A stretch of DNA of 5,509 nucleotides from Lysobacterales bacterium (GTDB taxonomy: Bacteria > Pseudomonadota > Gammaproteobacteria > Xanthomonadales > SZUA-36), in NCBI GenBank assembly GCA_013213875.1, contig JABSSV010000409.1, positions 1 through 5,509 on the forward strand. The letters are read 5' to 3'. Under the pieces are notes generated by a model. It was given only the letters and a program-made list of their open reading frames with translations. It ran no database searches and had not been told where the DNA came from. The position numbers were made by a program, and so were the translations under genes. Below, piece by piece: positions 1-5,475 of this stretch (positions are counted from its first letter, which is position 1; every line of letters begins with the position of its first letter).

Positions 1-135
1 CTGCAGCCCTTGCTATGCAAGCTGGGGGTGCTGGCGCTGTTGCTGATGATGGCCGCGAACGTGCTACTAACCTTTGCCGAATGCGGCCCGGGAGTATGCC
101 CCGATAACCCAACCGACTACTGGCTGCTGCGCTAG
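1..135 (+). CDS. C-terminal fragment of a small hydrophobic/membrane protein (unrecognised)
   Basis: An open frame runs from the first base of the window to a TAG at 133-135, giving 44 residues with no start that clearly belongs to it, so the gene probably begins outside the window. The visible part starts with a Leu/Ala/Val-rich stretch of about 20 residues (KLGVLALLLMMAANVLLTF) that could be a membrane segment. It is followed by a short polar tail with two cysteines (ECGPGVCPDN) and ends in DYWLLR. I do not recognise the family. The gene is convergent with the TIR/TPR gene, with only 22 nt between the two stop codons and no convincing terminator hairpin there. A chance open frame is possible given the short length, but the coherent hydrophobic-then-polar layout and the tight fit against the next gene favour a real gene end. 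Confidence 0.45.
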   Translation: MQPLLCKLGVLALLLMMAANVLLTFAECGPGVCPDNPTDYWLLR

Positions 136-157
136 CGACGGCCTTGGCAGGGTTTGC

Positions 158-2749
158 TCAGCGGGATAGGTTCTGAGTGAGCTGCGCATTGACCCGCATA
201 AATGCACGGGCTTCCTGCACCCGCTCGGAATCAAAACGCCCCCGCGGCCAGTAGCTCAGAAACTGAGCATAGGCATCCGCGGCCGCCCGTGTGTTGCCCA
301 GAGCTGCTTGCGCCGTGCCCAGGCCGTGGTAGGCCCGCACGTAGTAGAGCGGTGCCATGATGCGTTCTATCTGGCTGTCGATCAGCTGTTGAAACTGCGT
401 GGCAGCCGCTTCATAGCGTTCGGCGCGCAGGTAGGCCTGGCCCAATTCGTACCAGGTCTGTGCGTGATCGGGCAGGCGCTGAAAATGGAACTGGACGCCG
501 TTTTCCGTCAGGAGCTCCGCGGCTGCCTCAAAGGCGTCAACCGCCCGTTGGGAGTCGGCCGCCATGTAGCCTTCAAGCCTGAGAGCCAAACGTTGCAGTG
601 CCGGCCCCCCATCCAGTTCGGCTTGCCTGCGGAGTTCATCAGTCAGCTCAAGCGCTTGTTCGGCCTGGCCCTGCGCCCACAAAGCGCGTGCCATGACAAA
701 CAGGGCCTCCCAGCTTACCCAGCTGCCAGCGCCACTGGTGAAAGCTTCTTGCGCCAGGCCAGCAGCGGCCTGAGGCGAGCCTGACTCCAGCAGCACGCGC
801 GCCCGATGCAGGCGCGCCATGGCGGTGAAGGCATTCTCGCTGCCATAGGCCGCTTCTGCCGCTTGCAATTGCTCCAGCGCTGCGGTCAGTTGGTCCTCCA
901 GCACCCGCAAGTTAGCGGCGTTCGTATGCCCCAGCCACTGAGCGTAGGCGTCCGGCATGGTGAGCAGATCGTCGCTGCGCGCCTGCGCTGCGTCCAGGTC
1001 CCGTTGCAGCAACGCCGCCCGGTATTCGGCTTGCGTGAGAAAGCTGGAGCCGGCTGGTTCCAGCTCCTGGGCCAGTGAAATCTGACGCCGCCCATCGTCC
1101 AGCTTGCCGGCGTTCACGTAGTACCAGCTGAGGGCCAAACGTACCGCGGCGTTGTCGGGCTGGCGTCGAGCAGCTTCTAGCAGAACGCGCTCCGCTTCGG
1201 CTTCGCGATCACGCGCGTAGAGCATGTTGGCCAGACCGCTTTCTACGCCCGGGTAGTCGTAGCCGATTTCACGCAGCCGCTGCCAGTGTTCCATAGCGTC
1301 ATCAACCCGCTCCATTTTGGCCAGCACGGTAGCCAGCTGGTGACGGGCTGAATGCAGGGATGGGTCCAGAGCCAGGGCCGCCTCAAAGCTTTCTACCGCG
1401 CGGTGGTAGCGGTCCCAGCTCTGGGCGAAGTGCAGGCCTTCCACCAGATAACGCTCCCGCGCGGGCAGCCTTTCGCGATGGGCGAAGGCCGCATCAAAGC
1501 TACTGCTGGACTCGCTAACTTGGCCGAGATTCTCCTGAATCCAGCCCAGTCTCGCATGTGCCATGGCAAAGCTGGGGTCCAGCTCAACAGCCCGTTCCAG
1601 CAGTGGAATCGCGGCCTCACGCTTGAGCTGTAAATCCAACTGCAACCCCTCCGCATAGAGACGATAGGCTGCCAGTGAATCGGTGGTAACGTCCTTAAGA
1701 TCTCGATCCAGCACGTTACTGCTGTCGGGTCGCAGCGCCACCCGTACTTCCTGCGTGAGGGCATCAACAATATCAAAGATTTCGTCCGGCGGACCCGCAT
1801 TACGACGGGATAGCAACAGCTGCCCGCTGCCCACATCGGTTAGTGAGAGGCTCACCTGTAAACGCTCGCCGAGCTGCGCGTAGCTGCCGCTGAGTACGGC
1901 ACCTACGCCGGCCTCGCTGGCCAGCTGTTCCAGCTTGGCGGGCGCGGCGATCGTGCCGGCCATAATCAGTTCCTGCGAAACCGTGCTGTATAGCTCCTGA
2001 TTACTGAGCACGCGCAAGGTTTCTGATTGGGACAGATCGGTAATGACCATGTCTGCCAGGGCTGTGCTGAGCCAGTCGATGCTGGCCGTCTGGCTGCGGT
2101 TCTCGAAGGGCAGCACAGCGATGCTCTGCAGCTCTGTGAGCGCCATGGGTGCCGGCTGGCCGGTTTCGGAGTCCAGTCGCGGCACCCAGTTCCAGATAGC
2201 CACCGCCAGGCTTAAAAGCACAGCGAACATGACGCCAATTTGCCAGCGTCGTGGCCCCATTGCGGCTTTTCTATTGGGTCTGCGGGTCGCAGGTCCTGGC
2301 TGACGAACTGCCGCTTCTGATTCATTAAGCAGGCGCTGGACGCTTTGAGCCAATTCGCGCGGGCCATGCTGGCCGCTGCCCGGCCGGGCGTCGAGCCATT
2401 GCTCCGTGCTCAGGAAGTATTCCATATCCGCTTGCGGTGATGTGTCGTCAATGCGGTAGGTAAGAATCTTGCGGTCACGCTGCAGAGCCCGTTCCACCTC
2501 ACGCAGCACCTGGCGCGAGGCATTGGCGTGCGCTGAGAACAGCAGCACCATGATGTCGCAGTGGCTGATGGCTTCGATAATCGTGCTGGCCCAGCTGGCG
2601 CCCGGATTGATGTCGCGGGGCGCAATCCAGCAGCTGATGCCCTGATGCTCCAGCATGGAACACAGGGCCATGGCTTGGGCATGGTCCTTGTTCGAGTGGG
2701 AGATAAACACTCGACCGTGTTTGACATCACTGGCCGTTCTTCCGTTCAT
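158..2749 (-). CDS. TIR domain - transmembrane - TolB-like - TPR repeat protein
   Basis: This 863-residue protein is the third gene of the borosin-like operon. Residues about 12-125 are a TIR domain of the bacterial TIR_2 type: first strand VFISHSNKD, BB-loop region CWIAPRDINPG, and helix SRQVLREVERAL with Glu84 at the place of the catalytic glutamate of TIR NAD-cleaving enzymes. A basic linker (RRPNRKAAMGPRR, about 156-168) precedes one membrane segment at about 170-188, predicting a cytoplasmic TIR and a periplasmic remainder. Residues about 207-340 start with SIAVLPFENRS, typical of the TolB-like/FlgO-like domain found in CadC-like and kinase-TPR sensor proteins. TPR-like repeats fill about 359-835, for example AVESFEAALALDPS and AAATQFQQLIDS. 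The ATG overlaps the methyltransferase stop as ATGA (2746-2749) and has only a weak Shine-Dalgarno, so translational coupling is likely. NADase activity and any role with the peptide are inferred; it could instead be a regulator or scaffold. Confidence 0.93.
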   Translation of the reverse strand: MNGRTASDVKHGRVFISHSNKDHAQAMALCSMLEHQGISCWIAPRDINPGASWASTIIEAISHCDIMVLLFSAHANASRQVLREVERALQRDRKILTYRIDDTSPQADMEYFLSTEQWLDARPGSGQHGPRELAQSVQRLLNESEAAVRQPGPATRRPNRKAAMGPRRWQIGVMFAVLLSLAVAIWNWVPRLDSETGQPAPMALTELQSIAVLPFENRSQTASIDWLSTALADMVITDLSQSETLRVLSNQELYSTVSQELIMAGTIAAPAKLEQLASEAGVGAVLSGSYAQLGERLQVSLSLTDVGSGQLLLSRRNAGPPDEIFDIVDALTQEVRVALRPDSSNVLDRDLKDVTTDSLAAYRLYAEGLQLDLQLKREAAIPLLERAVELDPSFAMAHARLGWIQENLGQVSESSSSFDAAFAHRERLPARERYLVEGLHFAQSWDRYHRAVESFEAALALDPSLHSARHQLATVLAKMERVDDAMEHWQRLREIGYDYPGVESGLANMLYARDREAEAERVLLEAARRQPDNAAVRLALSWYYVNAGKLDDGRRQISLAQELEPAGSSFLTQAEYRAALLQRDLDAAQARSDDLLTMPDAYAQWLGHTNAANLRVLEDQLTAALEQLQAAEAAYGSENAFTAMARLHRARVLLESGSPQAAAGLAQEAFTSGAGSWVSWEALFVMARALWAQGQAEQALELTDELRRQAELDGGPALQRLALRLEGYMAADSQRAVDAFEAAAELLTENGVQFHFQRLPDHAQTWYELGQAYLRAERYEAAATQFQQLIDSQIERIMAPLYYVRAYHGLGTAQAALGNTRAAADAYAQFLSYWPRGRFDSERVQEARAFMRVNAQLTQNLSR

Positions 2750-4368
2750 TTCAAGCCCAGTTTTCTCTGCATGTGGAGCTGGTGGGGAACGGGCGCGGTT
2801 GGGGGCAGGTAGAGCGTCGAGAGGACGCTTATTTCAGCGGTTGCAAGCTCTTCTAGCCTAACACGCTCCAGTCGCAGCTGGGTCAGCGCGTGTGTGGCGC
2901 GCTCATAGATGACCACTTCATGCTCCGGTGGATAGTGTTCGAGCAGGGCGTCGCGAAGTAGCCCCAGCACCCCCTCATGGGCTCGGGTATCGGTCCGGTA
3001 GCGGTGCTCTCCCAGCGTGCCCGCCTGCAGCAAAACAAGGTTGGTGGTGGTATCCAGCGCTCGCGGTCGCAACAACAAGTCGGTGGCATCGTAAATCATG
3101 CGTCCTTGCAAACCCGGATCGAAGCCCAGCTCCGCAATGAGGCAGTCTTCGATGGAAACGCCAGGGATAAGTTTGGCATCGTGACCATGCAGACGCGCCT
3201 GACCCACCGCCTCGATGGCAGGTGGTACGACGATGGATGGATGTCCACTGACCGCAAAGCAAACCCGCTCACCGGCGTAAACCGGTTCCAGCAGGGCAGC
3301 GGTCATGGCTGCATGGAAATCCCGCGCGTCGTTGTTTTCTCCGTACAGCGAATGTAAGGAGGTGGCATCGCTGCGCAGGCGCTTCAGCCATGCGCCCTGA
3401 ATCGGGTCGGACACGAGATAGAAAACGCGATCGGCCTGTTCCAGAGCGTAACGGCCTTGCGGCGTCAGATGCCCAGCCAGTCCGTAACCCAGCCCGATGG
3501 CTTCCAGGCTGCCCGCCGCGCGCGGGGGACGCGGTGCGTCTGGCAAGGGCGCCAGCGGACGGTCGAAGGGGACTGCCGGACAGGCCTTGGGGCCGAGCAC
3601 ATCACACAGGTTACGATAGCGCTGCGCGTCTGCGGTTGCCGGCGCCAGTGGCGGCACAAACAGGGTGGAGATCACCGATACGTCCGCTGCGCCCAGGTCC
3701 TGCAGAGGCACGCGCAGTATTTTGGAGGGCGCAATGGGGAACTGGGAGGCCTCGTAAACCACCACCTCATGTTGGTCCGGATAATGTTTCAGCAGTTCTT
3801 CAGTGAGCAGTTGAAGACCTTCCCGGCTCCACAGCACCGCGTTGCGGTAGGTGCTGACACCGATGCTGCCTATCTGCCACAGCACCAGACTGGAACGAGT
3901 GTTGACCGGCGTGCCCCGGAGCAGAAACTGCGTGGCTTCATAGCTGTGGCAGCCGCGTGCAACCGGGTCGATACCCAGCTCGGCAAAAAGACAGGATTCA
4001 GCGGACAGGCCTGGTAGCATGCGCGCCGCAAGCCCTTCCTGATCCGCCGCGCGCCGGGCCGCATGGGATGGGGTCACGAATACGCCCGGATGCCCGTAAA
4101 AGGCCACACAGACGTTTTCGCCTGAGCGGGCCAGATCGAGCATGGCGCGCTCCATTTCCGCGTAGGTAAGATGCCGGCTTTTGCCCTCGCCGTAGAGATC
4201 CGTGAGCGTGCGTGCATCGGGGCGAATGCGATGCAGCCAGGCACTGGTAGCCGGGTCGCTGAGTATGTGCAGGACCTGATCGGCTTCCTGCACACAGGTC
4301 AGCGCCTCAGGCGTCATCTGGCCGGCGATGCTAAAGCCCGTGCCGACCAGGTTGAGGCTACCGCTCAT
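2746..4368 (-). CDS. Borosin-type peptide backbone alpha-N-methyltransferase, tandem domains (SonM/OphMA-like)
   Basis: This 540-residue SAM-dependent methyltransferase of the tetrapyrrole methylase fold probably N-methylates backbone amides of the peptide encoded just upstream. Domain 1 (about 5-250) closely resembles OphMA/SonM as I recall them: VGTGFSIAGQMTPEAL, DLYGEGKSRHLTY, AFYGHPGVFVTPSH, MLPGLSAESCLFAELGIDP and YEATQFLLR. Its Tyr59, Arg65, Tyr69 and Tyr91 match the Tyr/Arg residues implicated in borosin catalysis. A Pro/Ala-rich linker (about 251-286) leads to domain 2 (about 287-530), a homologous copy (IGLGYGLAGHLTP, IPGVSIEDCLIAELGFDP). At the equivalent sites domain 2 has Tyr342, Ala348, His352 and Ser374, and GHPG has become GHPS, so it is probably inactive or altered. 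Single-domain borosin enzymes work as homodimers, so this may be a covalent pseudodimer. The ATG follows the precursor stop by 15 nt with a GGGGAA site 4 nt upstream. A cobalamin-pathway methylase is less likely given the precursor and the domain-1 motifs. Confidence 0.9.
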   Translation of the reverse strand: MSGSLNLVGTGFSIAGQMTPEALTCVQEADQVLHILSDPATSAWLHRIRPDARTLTDLYGEGKSRHLTYAEMERAMLDLARSGENVCVAFYGHPGVFVTPSHAARRAADQEGLAARMLPGLSAESCLFAELGIDPVARGCHSYEATQFLLRGTPVNTRSSLVLWQIGSIGVSTYRNAVLWSREGLQLLTEELLKHYPDQHEVVVYEASQFPIAPSKILRVPLQDLGAADVSVISTLFVPPLAPATADAQRYRNLCDVLGPKACPAVPFDRPLAPLPDAPRPPRAAGSLEAIGLGYGLAGHLTPQGRYALEQADRVFYLVSDPIQGAWLKRLRSDATSLHSLYGENNDARDFHAAMTAALLEPVYAGERVCFAVSGHPSIVVPPAIEAVGQARLHGHDAKLIPGVSIEDCLIAELGFDPGLQGRMIYDATDLLLRPRALDTTTNLVLLQAGTLGEHRYRTDTRAHEGVLGLLRDALLEHYPPEHEVVIYERATHALTQLRLERVRLEELATAEISVLSTLYLPPTAPVPHQLHMQRKLGLK

Positions 4369-4383
4369 CAGGTTCCCCGGGTC

Positions 4384-4593
4384 TTAGGGAAAGATGAGAA
4401 TCAGACACCCTGGCGGTGAATCATCACCCAGATGTGCGCGAATTTTCTCCAAATCCCCGGATTTCAGAATCTCTTTGTCTTGATCGGACAAGCCGTGCTT
4501 ATCCATGGCGGCGTCCGGATCCTTCATGTGCGCTTCTTGCATCTCCGGGCTTTCCGAGACTTTCACGACGTAGTCGAGTGCTTTTTTTGACAT
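4384..4593 (-). CDS. Split-borosin precursor peptide (SonA-like), 69 aa
   Basis: This is the probable substrate of the adjacent methyltransferase. Residues 1 to about 59 form a charged, helix-rich domain with LDYVVKVSESPEMQEAH, DPDAAMDKHGLSDQD and SGDLEKIRAHLGDDS. This matches, segment by segment, my recollection of Shewanella SonA (NPEAVMRAHGLTDEQ, TGDMEKLKTLSGDSS), whose borosin-binding domain is LigA-like. The C-terminal ten residues, PPGCLILIFP (60-69), are the likely core: a run of hydrophobic residues suited to backbone N-methylation, with one Cys and a terminal Pro. The start at 4593 is chosen because AGGAGAA (4601-4607) lies 7 nt upstream and because the SonA-like similarity begins here. 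An in-frame ATG at 4731 would add 46 residues of unrelated sequence running across the promoter region. It is the first gene of the operon, 15 nt before the methyltransferase. The exact core boundary and methylated positions are inferred. Confidence 0.88.
   Translation of the reverse strand: MSKKALDYVVKVSESPEMQEAHMKDPDAAMDKHGLSDQDKEILKSGDLEKIRAHLGDDSPPGCLILIFP
4387..4416 (-). other. Predicted borosin core peptide (PPGCLILIFP)
   Basis: These codons encode residues 60-69 of the precursor, the C-terminal end directly after the acidic LGDDS that closes the recognition domain. The composition changes abruptly from charged helical residues to Pro-Pro-Gly-Cys and then Leu-Ile-Leu-Ile-Phe-Pro. Known borosin cores are short hydrophobic C-terminal segments methylated at consecutive or alternating backbone amides, so Leu64 to Phe68 are the likeliest sites. 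The core is at the extreme C-terminus with no follower beyond Pro69. The boundary is a judgement and could lie a few residues either way. Confidence 0.65.
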
Positions 4594-4600
4594 GGTCTGC

Positions 4601-4607
4601 TTCTCCT
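4601..4607 (-). promoter_or_regulatory. Shine-Dalgarno site of the precursor gene
   Basis: On the minus strand AGGAGAA lies 7 nt before the ATG at 4593-4591. It is the strongest ribosome binding site in the operon, consistent with high expression of a RiPP precursor relative to its enzyme, and it fixes the 69-residue start over the longer in-frame alternative. Confidence 0.8.
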
Positions 4608-4621
4608 GTAAAAAGTTAACA

Positions 4622-4637
4622 GGACCGCCCCCGGTCC
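4622..4637. promoter_or_regulatory. Small GC-rich inverted repeat in the divergent intergenic region
   Basis: GGACCG and CGGTCC form a perfect 6-bp inverted repeat around CCCC. It lies 28-44 nt upstream of the precursor ATG and would probably fall in the leader of its transcript, close to the Shine-Dalgarno. It could be an operator for a dimeric regulator or an mRNA hairpin. It has no U-tract, so it is not an intrinsic terminator. In GC-rich DNA a stem this short can occur by chance. Confidence 0.3.
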
Positions 4638-4674
4638 CAACCGTTTCATTCTCGCTGCATTGCCGGGGCATGTC

Positions 4675-4680
4675 TATAAT
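4675..4680 (+). promoter_or_regulatory. Possible -10 box (TATAAT) for the C1 peptidase gene
   Basis: A perfect TATAAT lies 42 nt upstream of the peptidase ATG, standing out in an otherwise GC-rich spacer. TG occurs two bases before it (TGTCTATAAT), one base off the extended -10 spacing. I see no good -35 element at 16-18 bp upstream. The same AT-rich patch reads TATAGA on the minus strand (4673-4678), so it could also serve the borosin operon. The call rests on the hexamer and its position only. Confidence 0.4.
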
Positions 4681-4705
4681 CGCGGCTGGCAGGGTGCAGG
4701 CGCCC

Positions 4706-4714
4706 GGGGGAGGG
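4706..4714 (+). promoter_or_regulatory. Shine-Dalgarno-like site of the C1 peptidase gene
   Basis: The purine run GGGGGAGGG ends 8 nt before the ATG at 4723-4725, a normal spacing. It supports that start codon, which also gives the expected short N-terminal extension seen in bacterial C1 peptidases. Confidence 0.6.
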
Positions 4715-4722
4715 TTTGAAGC

Positions 4723-5475
4723 ATGAAGCAACCACTTCAGTTAGGCACGGGTTGGCGACGGGAGGCACCGTCGCGTGCGGACCGGCACGCCCGGCATGAA
4801 GACATTCAGCCGCACCTGGAGGCGCTGGGCGTGCATCCTGCCGCGCAGAAGGGCGCGCGCTTGCCGGCGCGTATAGACTTAAGCCAGTGGGCGCCACCGG
4901 TACGTTTTCAGGGGGGGTATAACACCTGTTCCGCGCATGTGGTTGCGGCCTTGCTGGGCTACTTTGAAAAGCGGGTGCACGGCCGCTACACCGCCCCCTC
5001 GCGTCTTTTCCTTTACAAGGTAGCCAAGAATTTTCTGCGCGAGCAGGGTGACGAAGGCACCTACATTCGGCAGGTGATGGGCGTGCTGAGTGCGATCGGA
5101 GTGCCGCCGGAAAAGTACTGGCCCTATTTGAAAACCGGCACCCTGAAGGCACCGCGGCATGATGATCCGCGGATCGATGCGGAACCAACGGCCTTTTGCT
5201 ACGCCCTGGCGGCGGACTATCGCGCGCTGCGCTATTACCGTCTCGATCATCCGGATAAGCCTGAGCCGGCGGCCCTGCTGCAACGGGCCAAGGCCCATCT
5301 GGCCGGAGGTCTGCCCTTTGCGTTCGGTTTTCCCCTCATGCCCTCCCTGGCCCTGTCCATGAAAAATGGTCGTTTGTTGCCGCCCAAGGACGGTGAGGAG
5401 CCCATCGGTAACCATGCGGTAACCGCTATGGGTTACTCGGATCGCGTTGTCATTGGCGATCCGAGTAACCCATAG
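4723..5475 (+). CDS. Papain-like (C1 family) cysteine peptidase, 3'-truncated
   Basis: The readable part is 250 residues of a bacterial papain-family peptidase. LPARIDLSQWAPPV (47-60) is the usual lead-in to the active site. FQGGYNTCSAHVVAALL (62-78) carries the oxyanion-hole Gln63 and the nucleophile Cys69. SRLFLYKVAKNF and the GVPPEKYWPY segment are characteristic of bacterial C1 proteins, and GNHAVTAMGYSD (229-240) supplies catalytic His231. The expected downstream Asn in an NSWG motif is missing because the gene runs into an inverted repeat at the contig end. The last residues (PSNP) and the TAG at 5473-5475 lie in the reverse copy and are not trustworthy; the sequence is reliable only to about 5455-5460. 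No signal peptide is visible, so the protein is probably cytoplasmic. It is divergent from the borosin operon and shares its promoter region. A role in removing the precursor leader is an inference from position; it may be an unrelated protease. Confidence 0.85.
   Translation: MKQPLQLGTGWRREAPSRADRHARHEDIQPHLEALGVHPAAQKGARLPARIDLSQWAPPVRFQGGYNTCSAHVVAALLGYFEKRVHGRYTAPSRLFLYKVAKNFLREQGDEGTYIRQVMGVLSAIGVPPEKYWPYLKTGTLKAPRHDDPRIDAEPTAFCYALAADYRALRYYRLDHPDKPEPAALLQRAKAHLAGGLPFAFGFPLMPSLALSMKNGRLLPPKDGEEPIGNHAVTAMGYSDRVVIGDPSNP

Noticed and set aside
1..6. PstI site (CTGCAG) at the first base as a cloning junction
   Set aside because: A six-base site is common in GC-rich DNA, and the open frame passes through it without interruption.
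136..157. A bidirectional terminator between the convergent genes
   Set aside because: The 22-nt gap holds no stem longer than about 3 bp and no T-tract, and the CGCTAGCG palindrome at 130-137 is too short and overlaps the stop codon.
308..784. Plus-strand open frame opposite the 3' part of the TIR/TPR gene
   Set aside because: It lies fully antisense to a clearly coding TPR region, has no recognisable domain and no ribosome binding site, and is typical of shadow frames in GC-rich DNA.
2746..4368. Methyltransferase as a cobalamin or siroheme pathway enzyme (CobA/CbiF-like)
   Set aside because: The fold is shared, but the domain 1 motifs match peptide N-methyltransferases, no tetrapyrrole genes are nearby, and a SonA-like precursor is adjacent.
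4594..4731. Longer 115-residue form of the precursor starting at an in-frame ATG at 4731
   Set aside because: The extra 46 residues resemble no leader, would overlap the start of the divergent peptidase and cover its promoter, and lack a good Shine-Dalgarno, whereas AGGAGAA sits correctly before the ATG at 4593.
4879..5415. Minus-strand open frames opposite the peptidase, including 4646-5188
   Set aside because: They are antisense to conserved active-site motifs of the C1 peptidase and have no recognisable features of their own.
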